Shown: positions 1 to 13,600, numbered from the stretch's first letter. The stretch is 64,000 bases of DNA from Heterotrichella gracilis (GCA_032358255.1 JAULBX010016304.1:27237-91236); one strand, 5' to 3'. Notes: generated by a model not told the origin, from the sequence alone. Made by a program: numbers and translations.

Positions 1-1491
1 TCCGGAACATGAACCGCCAGGTAGAAAAAAGTGGATAGGGAGTGTTGGGCGATTGAGGAGTTGCTTACAGCGAGCAAGGTTTGAGGTGTTGCTTACAGCG
101 AGCAGCGAGCTTTTTGCAAAGCTGTGTGTATGGTAAGGTGGTGTCTAACTGCTGTTGTGACCCCAGGACAAGAGCACTGACGGGCGGTGAACACGCATTC
201 GATACCTCGCAGACCCAGCAACGGCAGGTGAGCAAGTGGAGTTTGCTAAGTTGCATTGTCGTCCTGTTCTGTTCTTTGCTTGAACAGTCAGGCAGTGTTG
301 AGGTGCCACTCCCTCTGACAAAATAAACTTGTACTGTTGCTCCAATGAAGGACTGTGTGCCCAACCTGCAGCTTTTTTCCTTTGCAGGGATTGAGGAGCG
401 GGCTTTGCTGCAGGCTGCTCTGCGTATAATGGTGTGGCTTGCTGCCTGAGAAGCTGATGGGTGAGGGGGGGAGGCGGAGAAATACAAAATTTCTTTTTGG
501 GGTCTGATGGATTCGCAGCACTATTTCCCTTTGTGCACCCGTCACTAGTAAATCCAATATAGTATGGATGCACATAGCTCTAGACCAGGTACTAGTCACC
601 TTTGGCTCACGACTGTCTGCAGGATACTCAGTGATAGATAATAAAGGGGGTACTAGGAGCTGGGCAAGGACCACCACCACAAACTTTGGCAGTGGCATTG
701 TGGCTCACAGTGTCTGTGCTGGGGCATATTGGTGTCACCCTACTAGAAGGAAGAAAGACACCTGAATATGATATTGGGAATGGGTATGCCTGGGCATACA
801 TGCGGTGATGAATGATATCACCGTATAGAACACATGTCCATGGAATATATCTTGTTATTCTGTTATACGTTATCAGGAATTCTGTCATACATTATCCGAA
901 ATTAATGGACCATAGCCAATCAATACCCTTTGCCCACATGTCATTGTTGAGTTTTGAATAGCTGTCAAAGTAATTGACATGCTGAGCAGGCTTTACAACC
1001 ATCCTTGGCTGGCAGCAGTGCATCAAACCCACCCATGCCCGATCAACTCCCCGGCACCCCAATGTCATTGAACACCCATATCAATCCCCTAGCGACCCGC
1101 TCCCTCCTATATACACCGGCCCCCCTCAGTGCCTGGCCCCCTGAATATGGCAGCGCACAATGTGTACACTTTATTTGAGGCCCAGCAACGCCACCACCCC
1201 CTCTGTCTCATTGCTCCCTCCACCATCGTCCCAAAATCCACCCCCTCACAAGTTCCACCAAGATTAATACGATAATAACCCCGTTGGTTGGTCCCTTGGT
1301 TCCACCCGCGCCCTCTCTTGCAAACCCATTTGGATTTCTGATTACCTGGCAGCGCCATCCCCCCTCAGGATAGCCGCATTCACCACCCATTCTCCCCTTC
1401 CAAAGGGACAGACTGTTCATGCTCACATACCCTCTCCCACCCACCCCACCCCACCCCTCCTTCCACCACCACGTCAGCATCACCCCTCCCC
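1..1491. other. Region without a supported gene, downstream of the exonuclease-RecG gene
   Basis: No open frame here looks like protein and none joins by splicing to a neighbour. On the minus strand this is the 3' flank of the exonuclease-RecG gene. A TGTAA motif on the minus strand (plus-strand TTACA at 993-997) is a possible poly(A) signal but lies far from the stop. The interval from about 1380 is C-rich and low in complexity, which creates several spurious proline- or glycine-rich frames. Confidence 0.5.
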
Positions 1492-1678
1492 ATCACCCCT
1501 CCCCATCACCCCCGACCTCCATCCCCACCCGCTCCCCCAGCCATTGGGGGCCCAATCACCCCTCCCCATCCCCCCTGACCTCCATCCCCACCCGCTCCGC
1601 CAGCCATTTTGGGTCCCATCACCCCTCCCCCTCCCCCCCGACCGCCACTCCCACCCGCTCCGCCAGCGCGCGCTCCGG
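1492..1678 (-). repeat. Three 62-64 bp tandem copies of the last coding segment of the RecG gene
   Basis: Units run 1492-1552, 1553-1616 and 1617-1678. The third is the genuine end of the last exon and carries the stop at 1619-1621. The other two lie in the 3' UTR and still resemble coding sequence for the same C-terminal residues (LAERVG...), each with its own in-frame-looking stop. The copies are direct and about 80-90 percent alike by eye. They belong to the exon-edge duplications seen throughout the window. Confidence 0.8.
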
Positions 1679-4600
1679 CAGTCCCTTGAGGTCCAGCAAC
1701 GACATGGCGCCCTCCGCAACAGCGGCCTTGAGGGCAGCGGGCCAGTCATCGTACGCCAGGCTGACACCTGGCACAAGGGGGAGAAAAATAAAATATTGGT
1801 AATAAGGTATCTTATTACTACCTAGTTAGTTTGACCAGCTCTGCTACAATTCCAACTTCGCGCCCCAAAAAACTCCGTTCACTTTTACAATTCAAAAGCA
1901 CACAAAAAAAGGAAAAAGCATTTTCATGGACTTTTATTATTTAATAATATAGAAACAAATTTTGTTTTGCCTTGCCATACCTGTGACCAGCTCCGCTGCC
2001 GCTGTGCGTGCCGCTGCCAGCAGGTCCTTGTCCTTGGGCAGCTTGCAGGCGTGCAGCAGCGCAAGGCCGTCGCGGCCAGACTGCTGGGTGCCCAGCACGT
2101 CGCCAGGGCCCCTGCAGGGGGAGGGAAGGGAGGAAGGTCAGAGTAATAATAATAATAATAGTAGTAAATAAATGTACCCGTTGCGCCCCAGACATAGACT
2201 ACACGCTGGGACAGGGCCGGCATCCCTGCTGTGAAGGTGTGTGGAGGAGGGTATGTGGGGGGATGGGGAGGTGATGCCAAGGGAATTCTAAGGGGTTTTC
2301 TGGTTTTATCGCTGGATGGCTCCTTGTTTATGCGATTTGGGGAAGCACGCATGAGGTCACGTTGTTTCAGGACAACAGCAAAATTGCTCAGTATGCCGAC
2401 ATCGTCCCTGGTGAAAATACACAGCCAACCCTAATGGTGACACAGCCAGCCCTTCATTCACTCATATACCTCTTTATACCCCAGGGTTTGACCACCACCC
2501 CTTCTCTCCTGCCAGTACACCAGGCCTGCCCCTGCGAGCCAAACCCTAAGGGTTTCAAGGCCACCCATTCCTTGCTCATAGACCCCCTTTTAGGGTCAAG
2601 GTTCCATGCCACCCCCTACCTGTAAGCCAGGTCTGCCTCTGCGATGTCAAACCCGTTCTGGCTGCGCTCCATGACCTGCACACACACAACACAACGTAAA
2701 TCAGGCACTGAGGATAAGTAATTGGGGATCGTCCACTGGGGATAAGCACAGATCCCACGAGCAGTACAAAGATTGCCCGAATCCGTCAGGTCAGTTGCAC
2801 ACAGACACAAGAAGACCCCCCATGCTGGCACTCCTTCCACGTCCACACACAGGCCCAGGTCAAACCTCCACATCCTACTATCCCATCCTCACCCTCAGCC
2901 GCTTCATCCCCCTCTGGCTGTAGCCAGGAAACGAGTGGCTGGCTCACATGGCCCCCGCAGCTGAGTCAGCTGGGCCAGGCCAAACAGGAGATGGGGACAA
3001 ACCCTAGGTCTCAACCCTAGCCCTTTGCCCTCAACCCCTACAGGACCAGACCCTACACCCTCACCCCAAACCCTACAACCCCATGCCTAAACCCTAGCCC
3101 CATGTCCGCCCCTCCTCACCCCCAGCCGCTTCATCCCCCGCTGGTCTGTTGCCACCAGGTAGCAGTAGCTGGCCCTGCTGCCCCGCCCCACCCTCCCCCG
3201 CAGCTGGTGCAGCTGGGCCAGGCCAAACCTCTCCGCCCCCTCCACCACCATCACGGTGGCCTGGGGCACGTCCACGCCCACCTGCGGGGGATAAGGGTTT
3301 AGGATTTAGGGTTTAGGGTTTGGTTTTGCTGCTGGCAGTAGGATTGGGGTGCTGTGCAGGGCCATGTGGCAAGTAGGCTCGCTGACTCAGCACCAGAGTG
3401 CTCGTGTGCAGCTTATGGCTGGCACTTGGCACATGTGCAGCAATAGCCAGGGGGGATATATCACTTTCCTTCAACCAGGAGGATGCACTAGCTAACTTGA
3501 CCAACCCGCCTAACCCCAGGCCGCACCCCTGCGCAATAGCAATCTCCATGCATATTTCCACCACCAGACGCCCACCCGCACAAACATGCCCACCCGCACC
3601 AACGATCCCATCCACCCCCTACCCCCTCCCACGCACCTCCACCACCGTGGTTGAAATGAGCACCGGCGTCCTCCCCTCTGCAAACTCCCGTAGCGCAGCC
3701 CCCTTCTCCTCCGCTGTCATCCTCCCGTGCAGCAGCCCCACCTCCACACCCTCAAGCACACCATCCCTGACCAGGCGCTCGTGCTCAGCCTCAGCGGCAC
3801 GCAGGTCCTCAAACCCTGCAAGGGCATTGGTAGGGAATAGGGTTTTCGTAAGGGTTTTCATTTTAGCGCCGCAGAGTACTGCAAGGACGGTGGGGAGGGA
3901 CGTTGCCGGGGGTCAATTCCATGTCACGGATTAAGTTTTCAATTAGGGTTTGACCTGGAAGGCGCGCAGGTCCTCCTAGCCTGCAAAGGGGGCAATCAGA
4001 GCCTAGCATTAACATATAGAGCTGGCGCCTACAATGATGGAAAGCCTACATAATGGGACGCAAGAAATGCACAGAATTCAAAGGCCATGGGGCCCATCAG
4101 CCTAGCTTCCACGAAGAGTTGAAGAGCCATCCCATGCAGATACCCCAGCACAACGCACCTCCCTTCACGCTTGTCTCGATGAGCGGGCACACTATGAACG
4201 CCCTGGCCCCCGCCTTGACCTCCTCCTTCACGGTATTGTACAACCCCTGGCGGCTGTGCTCGTTGCCATCCCACAGTACCTTGGTGGTAATGGGCTGCCT
4301 GCACGCAACACAGTACTTGTTTTGCTGACCATTTTAAATTCAGTTTTCTTGAAAATATCTTCTTCTTTGTTTTTGGTGGAATACAATGCTTTGCTGACTT
4401 TCAGCTTTCTTTTTTCGTTTTTCCTTGAACTTCTGAAGTTTTTCTTCTACTTTTTGGTGGGACACAATGACATGGCACAAGCTGGAGCCGTCCTGAAAGA
4501 CATTCTTGGCATTTGGGAAATCTTGAGTAAACAAATATGCCACCTGCATTCAAATGCGCATGCAACCATGCCAGCACGGGGTTTGGTGCATACCTGCCAG

Positions 4601-7600
4601 GTGGCATGTACAACATCGATGCTGTACAACATCTCGCTGGCACTGATATTAATTTGATGTCAATTCATGATTTATTCACCTGTTAGGCTGCTGGACAACT
4701 CGGTGGCACTGATTTACAGATCGCCTATTACTTACATGCGTCCAGCGAAACAGGCGGATCAGCAAATAAACTACTTAGTATATGGATATATTCACCTGTG
4801 GCATCTCATCGATGCTGGACAGCTCCATGTCCCCCCGCACCTCCAGGCACCCATTTGCAAATCACGTTAGTTATATGGTACTCATCAAAAGGAATAATTT
4901 ACCTGCCAGGTGGCATCTCATCGATGCTTGAAAGCGCCATGTCCCCATGCGCCACCAGGCAGAGGGTGCGGGGGATGGGGGTGGCGCTCATGGCCAGCAC
5001 GTGGGGCGAGGGCACGTGGCGGGTCTGAAGCTTGGCGCGCTGCTCCACACCGAACCTGGGAGCAGTGGGGGAAAGGTGGGCGGTCAGCTAGGACTTGATA
5101 TAGGGTATTAAGGTGTGGGGCTGGAGCTCGACGAACTGCTCAACACACGGGTGGTGGGGTACAATAGCCCATGTGCCTGGCGCTGGGTGTACAAGGCTGA
5201 TTGCTCACCTTGCTAAATGGCGGGAATGCCTCCGCACTGGCACCCACAACTCTGATCATAACCTTCAACCCTAAACCAGACCAGGACCATAGGCTGTGCA
5301 TTCTCCCACTCAATGCGATGTTACAAGTAGATTCATCAAAGATTTAGAAATTATTACTATTCCAAAATAGGCATGTGCCACCCACTTGTGCTGCTCGTCG
5401 ATGACCGCCACCCCCAGCCGCTTGAATTCCACCCCGTCGGTGATGAGCGCATGCGTGCCCACCACAATGTCGATCGCACCGCTCTTCAGATCATTGTAGA
5501 TCAGCCGCTTGTTTTTGGCGGTAGTGGAGCCGGTCAGAAGCTCCACGCGCGGGCGCATGCGGTAGGGCAGGGCTTGCGTGAGCGTGGTTAGGGTTTTCAG
5601 GTGCTGCTCGGCCAGGACCTCGGTGGGGGCCATGATGGCTGCCTGGGATTTGGACCCCACCGCTGCCAGGCAGGAGAGTATGGCCACTGCTGTCTTGCCG
5701 CACCCCACGTCACCCTGAAGGGGAGGCAGGTCACATGCAGGGTCATGTTTAGGGTTCAGGGTTCAAATTTTGGGTTGAGAGTTCAGGAGAGGATGGCCAC
5801 AGTCCTGCCACAACCCACATGACCCTGGGGATGACCGCAAGGAGGGAGATAATCGGGTACTGTACGCTCCCGGCTGGAGCACATACATTTAAATGTATGC
5901 ATTTATGTATGCTGCATACTTATGTGCACACGTGTCTGCTTCAGCGACATGAACCTCCAATGTGGTGGCCACATGCGAACCCTGCACAAGTGGCCCCCCT
6001 CACATACGTCCCCACACCCACCAGCCCCCACCCACCCACCCACGCACCTGCAGCAGCCTCAGCATGGGCGCTGGTCCCTAAATATCCCCCACCCACCTCT
6101 ACCCACCCCATCCAATCTCCCACCACCCACCTGCAGCAGCCTCAGCATGGGCGCTGGCCCCGTCATGTCCCCCAGCACATCCTGCAGCGCGCGCCTCTGC
6201 CCCCCTGTGAGCTGAAAGGGGAGAGAACTGCGAGCCGCCTCCAACACGGTGTAGTCACACACGCAGATGCCTGCGAGGTTTGGGGTAAGGGTTTAAGGGT
6301 TAGGGTTTATGGTTAAGGGTTTAAGGGTTGGGTTTAGGGGAGCAGTCATACACGCAGATGCTGCAGGAGAGATGGGAGGGGCATTCACATGCACATGGCT
6401 GAGAGGTCATGCCATGGCACCCCAACCCATCCACCTTTGTGGGCGTACAGCACAGTAGTTCACAAAGTAGCCCACTGATCAGCAATGTCCAGTGGAACTC
6501 ATTTTTGCAGTGCCAACGATTCCAAGAAAGCACACTGACACCATCACCGCCCCCGCCCCCGACCCATATCCCGTCCGCTACTCCGTCCGCCGCGACAGCA
6601 TTGAAACACCACCCAACCCCCGCCTAAAGCCCACCTTCCTTGGTACGCCCCCCGCCTAACCACTAAGCACCACTTCCCAGACAACACACACACCACCACC
6701 GCCCCCACCCCTGCCACCGTTGCCACCGCCACCACCATCACCGCTCGCCGCCGCACGCCCCACTGTCTCAGGATAGTTTTGCGCCAGCCAACCCCCACAC
6801 CCACCTTCCTGGGGCACCTGCTGTGGTGCGCGCTGCGCCGCCCTCCTGACGAGCATCGCGCACTGAAGCACTAGAAGCTCTTGGAAGGATAGGCGCCTGC
6901 GGGCGGCCTCCGCTTCACCCAGGGTGGCGGGCTGGTGGATGGACTGCGGGGGGAAAATGGGGTTATAGCAAGTAGGTGGAATACTCCCTCACCATCCTGC
7001 GAATAGTTCATAAAAAAATAACTCAATTTGATTTCTTAAAATGTTAAAGTCCCATGCGCCCCTTGGGAAGCGAGGCCACGAGGTAACCAAGGACAGGGTC
7101 CTGGCAGGAGGACTTTAATATATCACTGGTATATTTGAGTCCTCTTGGTCCTGGAGAGTATTGGGCCCAATGTGGTCTAGCGCAGGCGGCAAGGCATCAA
7201 TGCAAAACCCGCCTCTTGGGATACTATCTATTAGACCAGACCACTCCTCTACCAATGTTGTAAACGCGTGCAACCAAATACCTATACCTACCCTGAGCGC
7301 CTGTGCGTAGCTCATCACCCCAGCCTCTCCCTGAGATAGGCCGGCACAGGGTCCTCAAGGGTATTGGGCCTACTTGTTGGGCCTATCTGCCTACTTTTTG
7401 CTGCAGGATCTTGATGCGGGACCCGTTGCCGGTGATAGAGTTGACTGCAATCCTGGCTGTTCTGCTGAACCCCACCGGAACCACCTAAAACGCACCGCAC
7501 TACCTATCTAGTTGCTACTCTTACCCTGAGCGCCTGCGCGTAGCTCATCACCCCCATGCGCTCCCTAAGATAGGCAGGCACAGGGTCCTGGAGCGTGTTG

Positions 7601-10600
7601 GGCCCGATGTTTTCCAGTGCCAGCGGCATGATCTTGGATCGGAACCTGTCGCTGGTTATCTTGCCTTTCTGCCGGTACACGGGCTTCACCACCCCCCTGG
7701 ACTGCCCGCAGTCGATGTCCTTCAGGACCACCATGTTGCCCAGCTCCCACTTGCCTGCACGGATAGGGTTTAGGGTTTAGGGTTTGAAACAGGGTTTAGG
7801 GTTTAGTACTGGATCCATGTCCATGAGCACCACCATGTTGCCCAGCTCCCTATTGCCTGCAGAAAAGGGGTTTGGGGTTCAGATAAACCCTAGGACAGGG
7901 TCTCAGGGTTTAGGGTTCAACACAGGCTTTAGGGTAAGACGCAGGGTCCATGTCCTTGAGCACCGCCATGTTGCCCAGATCCAACTTGCCTGCAGAAAAG
8001 GGGTTAGGGTTTGACCAGGGAACACAGACCCCTATGATTCATTACTTATGAGAATGGAAGAAACTGGACACAGGGCCAAAAATAGCAACCCAACATCTGT
8101 GGAAGACCGTGTGAACATAATGCTGATGGTGATGGTATTACCATTGAATGGTCGTGCCAGCTGGATTGAGCGCATGCAGTGGGCCTTGCTTAGGGTTTAG
8201 GGTTTCCTGCCATAACCCTCTGTACCTTTGGGTGATAGTTTTGCATCCCCTTCAACCAGCACTATGCTTCCTACGGGGTTGGCCGCCACCTCCTTATCCT
8301 GCCCCCACACCCCCCTCCCGCTCTTCACATTCGTGCACCGGACTGACAAGGAGGCCTGCATTTGGTCCCCAGGTGCCGCCTCCCCTTCATCCTCTTCCTC
8401 CCCCTCCCCAGCCCAGGGATTGATCCAAATCCCAGACGGCATTTCCGGGGTATCGGTGTCATCCCCCTCGGATTCCGATTCCGAGGGGCTGGGGGGTACG
8501 ATTGCGTTGTCCAGCCGCAATATCAATTCCAAAGACCCCATGTTCCTGAACTTCTTGGCCTGCACGGGGTGGAGATCTGAGTAGGAAACCGCCCCACACC
8601 TGGGCTTTACAGGGTTGATGCGGCATGTTGACCAAATGCCCTGGCGTGAACGCACACACTGCCACAGCGAGATTGCTCAGCCGATGTAACATGTACCCCA
8701 TGTCCCTTGATGTAACCCTAAACACGCAGCTGTTATATCTGCACTGTGATACAGCATCTCTATGTCCCTCGTGTGTGTGCTGCATCCCTACGAACCCGTC
8801 AGTGCCAAGAATGATACAGCTGCAAGGCCACAATTTCAAACAGTCATGTCACCCGATGCCATCCCCAGGTACCTGTATCCTCTCCACCACCCCCTTGACC
8901 ACCACCCTCTCGCCCGGCACCAGCACATTCATCTGGTAGTGCGTGTAGGACTTGGGGAAGTGCTGCAGCACATCCTTCAGGGTGATCATGCCAAGCTTGC
9001 GCAGCTGCCTGCACACGGAGGGAAACCCTTTAGTAGGGTAATACAATATTATGGCTGCAGCACATCCTTCAGGGTGATCATGCCAAGCTTGCGCAGCTGC
9101 CTGCACCACCAGGGAAACCCTTCAGTAGGGTATGCAGCATCGTGCACAGGCAGCCCCAGTGTGTCACATGTGGGTGAATACTAGCTGGGGTGTTGTTATA
9201 CAAACCAGGATTTTCTGGTTTATATATCAACACCCCTGATTCTAGTTTGCCATACCAATCTTTCCCAGGTGCCTGCCCCATGGCATGAAACCGCATGTGG
9301 GGTTGTGCAAGGGTTGCTGTCCTCCCCTGCTTTGATAATTGCCTCTGCTTCTTAAGCCCCACTTCCACCTTAGTATCAGCCCGCTTAAATCCCAGACAGC
9401 GTGGTGGATGCCACCTTCCAGTTTAGGGTTTAGGGTCATGACAGCAACTACCTCCCCACTCACCCTTCCAACAGCCACCACAGGACACATGTATGCACCA
9501 TGCATGCGAGGGTTTTTCAAGGGTGTTTCGAGGGGTATTGTCTTACTTTGGCAGCATCTTCTGCTTCTTGAGCCACACCTCCACCTCAGCATCCAGGCCA
9601 TTAGGGTCCCAAACAGCGTACTGGGTGGCCACTTTCCAGTCTGTCATGGTGGCACCCACCTCCCCACCCTCCACTGCAGCCTCAATGGCTACCAGAGGGT
9701 CGGTTATGAGGCTGTCGAGAGAGAGGTCTTCACCCAGAATGCCATCTTCCTGCCCTAGAATCTCGTCCAGATCAAGGTCCTGCAAAGGCACAAGAAAATG
9801 AAAAAAGCCCTTGCCTAGCGAAACAACCTAGCTTTGACACCCACATTGGGATCGAGAAGGCAGGCAGGCTCTCTACAGAGGAAAATGCCTCAGGATTCAG
9901 GAGCTCTGCCTTTGCAACATTTCATATTGACGTTGGCACAGTTGCATGGACATCCACACAGGTCATGAAGTAACGGAGTGCGCAGCCTATCCTTGCAAAG
10001 GTATATCAAGGTGATATTGGCAACAAGGGAGGAAAAGTATGGGGCATTTCCCTCCGTTCCACTGCAAATTCCACCCCTATCGCACTGTCCCTACCTGGAA
10101 TGCCACCGTGGCACTGGCTTGCAGCTGCCGCGGGGCAAACGCCTCCTCCACCTCGACCTCCCTTTTCCCCGCCGCTTTCTTCTGCGCCTTGCCGCCCCCC
10201 TCTGCCCGCACCGGTGGCTCCCTCTCCTCTTTCTCCTTCACTTTCTTCCCCTTACCAGGTGCTTGCATGCCGTCCCACACAGCCTCCACCGTCCCCATGA
10301 ACCCCCACTTCTGGTTTGAGTCTAGCAGGCATGCGAGATCCAGCTGCAAGCCCTGAGCCAGCTGGAAAAGCACCTGGCCGGTCAGGATTGCATCGTCCAG
10401 CGCCCGATGCTCCTTGGCTGGCTGTGGCAGCTTGAAGTACTCTTTCAGCGCCTGCAGCGACTTGCTGTCCTTCACCCTGCGGTGGCAAAGCGCGTATAGG
10501 GTTTAGGGTGTAGGATTTAGGGTTTATAAGCTGTGCAGAATGGTTCATGGGCCGTGATGCTGTAGAGATCAGCTTGTGCAACAGCGGCAGAGGAGTGCAT

Positions 10601-13600
10601 GCGCCACGCCACGCCACTTCCTTGAAACCCTTGTGCCAGGGCTGATGAGGCAGCACTAGGGTTCACGTTATGCCTGCGTTGACTACAGGTAATGCAGAAC
10701 TACTTCATTGGTAGAAGAACCTACACTTTTGTCAACTCAGTAGATGCATCACTGGCCCGCTATATGTAAATCCCTAAACACCACCGACACATACAACCCA
10801 AGCCCTCCACCCCCCACACCCCGCACGCACTCGAGTTCGCTGTGGTGCTTCTTTGCGAGGACGAAGGTATCCAGGTAGGTCCAGTTGAGGGGCAGGCGCG
10901 GCATGGAGGGTATCTTGGCAGAAACCATATGGCACGCATGTAGCACCATGGGGAAGTCAAAACCCTTCCCATTGTGCGCAACGATGATGGGGGTGAAGCT
11001 GCCCTCCGGTGAATTGCACTGCCTGTCCACAAAGGCCACAAGCTGCCGTATGGCACCCCTGCGCAATGTGCATTGTTTTAGGTGATTACATGCATTCCAG
11101 CAATACAGCCAGATTAGCAGTCAGTCTTGCACATGCGGCGCCACGCTTTGTTTTAGTTGCGATCGTCCATTGGCTGCGTTGCAGTGAACAGCAGTGCATT
11201 GGTTGTGGTCTCGTGCTTCAGGGCACACAATCATTATGGAAGTATATGCCTCGATGTGGAGCCATTGCAAGGGGAAAAGGTGACCTTGGGTTGCGTGCGC
11301 TGCCTGCCAAAAAAAGGTTGGAGTTGCCGCATGGCGGCACAGCGCAGTCGCGTTTGTCATCCAAAGCGATGCAATGTAGTATATTTGGGTAATGGAATGG
11401 AACACAAACACGTCCATAACACATCAGACCACATTGCAATTCCCCCCTTTGATGCATTTTCCACTAAAGCGTACATCAAAACATGGTCATATTCGCAGTC
11501 GGTACCCACCCGAGCCACGGCAGGCGCACGTCGTGCACCATCTCACTGGTAATCCCATGCACGTCCGTGGCCTGGGGCGGGACGGCCACCGCGTCAGCAA
11601 TCCTAATGAGGGTGCTCCAGGACTTGCCGGTGTCCATGCAGTGCGCGGCCATCTCGAGGATGTAGCACCCACGATGCACGCCTGCACAGCATGGTTTAGG
11701 GTTAAGGGTTAGGGTCAAGCGGCACAGGTTCAAATCCACGATGCACGCCTGCACAGCATGGTTTTAGGGTTCAGGGTTTAGGGTTTAGGGTCAAAGCACC
11801 ACATGTCCAAATCCACGATGCACGCCTGGACAGCAGCAGCACAGGTCAGAATAACAGAACAGAATAATGACAAAAGCCCGCAGTGCAAGAAGCGCCATAG
11901 ACAACTCCCGGGCGGGGCGATTCCCCGATCCCGGGGAGGCATGCAAAGAGCAAATTTGCGCTCTGAAGGCAGAGAAAATTCACATGTAAAAACAGGTAAT
12001 AGCTGTTAAAAAGGCAGGAAAGCAGCACAGGTCCAAAGGGCGGACAGCCGAAAATGTGACGGGGAATTAATTGCACAGTTTAGGGATAAGGTAATTGCAG
12101 GAATTTGTAAGCTACACGCCACTGTAAACGACATGGGGGGCGTGCACATGGGAAATTCAGGTGCAGGGGGCAAACAGCACCCATGGATGCAGCATGGTCA
12201 TGCACATCCCACATGTGCATCATAACTACACGACATGCAAAACATTGCTCCAGACGCTGCGAAAGTAAAGGACAAATGAACACTGGACTTTTCATTAGAT
12301 TTCGAATTAGAGTATAATGTACCCGCCGCGCCCCAGAGGGACATAGACTACACACTGGGACAGGGGCTGGGACTTTTCATCCAGTATGGTTTTGCCCCTG
12401 CACCGCAACCGCACTCCGCACCTGAGGTTTCTGTGTCAAACGTGATGTAGCGAGGCGGACCGCTGTACACCTTTTCATACTGCGGAGCCGCATCCCCCCA
12501 CTGCGAAAATGCCACATGCCCTGGGGACTCAACTGGCCCCCGAGCCTGCACGGTGGAAAAGTGATTAGAGACACGCACCCCAAAAATGCAGCCAATCTGC
12601 AGTCAGTCTTGCCCATGCAGCGCCAAGCAGTTTGATCTTTGCATTGCAGTGTGCTCAACAATCAGCATTACAGGTGCGGCATTACGCATTCCATCCCGGC
12701 AGCACAACCTCCTTGACACTCAGCATCCCACATGCGGGCCAATGCCCTTGACACCAGCACTATTCATGGCATGCGTATCACATTCATCTCAATAAATGAC
12801 AGCACTTATCACTTTATAAACAGGACGGACTCCAACCATCACGGGTTTAAAAATGTTCTTATCATTAAACAACATTCTTAAGATCAACAAACATACCACT
12901 TGTTGTTCTGGCGCCAGCACAGCACCCTCCTCGGCGTGCCCTGCGCTTGCAAGCACCGCGCCATTGTTGCTGGTCCGCCCTCGGGGCACGCTGGATGCTG
13001 GCGCGGCATCCTGCGCGGCGTCTGAGGCGGCAGGCGGGGCCTTGGCAGCCGCTTTTTGGCGGGTGCGGGTAGGTGTGGGGGTGGCGGTGGGTGTGGTGGT
13101 GGGGGCGGCAGTGGATGTGGATGGTGCTGCTGCCATGCCATTCCCGTTGATTGGCTCCGCTTCAACAGCCCCATTTGTTGGCGAGGACTTTGCTGGCCTG
13201 CCCCTTTTTGGCTTGCTGTTGGTTAGGCCCTCGCTACTCGTGTCCTGTGTGTCGCCGCTGGCGACGGCAGGCGGGGTCTTGGCGGCTGCATTCCGGATGG
13301 GGGTGGTTGCTGCCGCTGCTGCTGCCATGCTGGTGCTGGTGCTGTTGTCTGGCTGTGTGGAAATCCTCTCCTGTGTGCCATTGGAGGCGGCGGGCGGGGT
13401 GTTGACAGCTGCTTTCCGGATGGGGGTGGTTGCTGCTGGTGGTGCTAATGCTGCCATGCTGGTGCTGCTGCTGGGGACTGGCTGTGCAAACCTCCTGCTC
13501 TCCATTTTGTGGATGGCGGTTTTGGTGTCCATCACAAACATCTTCCGCTCGGCGGCGGGCATGCGGCTGTAACGGTGCACCTCCCGCAGAAGGGGTCTGA

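Larger units (their letters stand above)
1619..9008 (-). other. recG: RecG helicase portion of the fusion
   Basis: The exon at 9008-8873 starts the wedge/OB domain ([17 protein letters not shown]). The 8559-8226 exon carries an acidic insertion inside the OB region. The 7754-7525 and 6943-6805 exons give the conserved PVYRQKG and [13 protein letters not shown] stretches. The 5714-5386 exon has Walker A (GDVGCGKT), the [10 protein letters not shown] motif and DEQH. The next exon, 5055-4903, has [12 protein letters not shown]. The 3281-3120 exon has motif [14 protein letters not shown]. The TRG-like C-terminal part follows ([20 protein letters not shown]). All helicase motifs look intact, so an active ATP-dependent branch-migration enzyme is expected. 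Confidence 0.93.

Noticed and set aside
9547-10095. Exonuclease and RecG as two separate genes
   Set aside because: No stop, ATG-led exon or poly(A) signal between them, and the linker exon fits both sides in phase; kept only as a residual alternative.
12853-13572. Long plus-strand ORF (239 codons)
   Set aside because: Antisense to the low-complexity exon 13655-12897 of the fusion gene; its Ala/Val-rich composition is a mirror of that exon.
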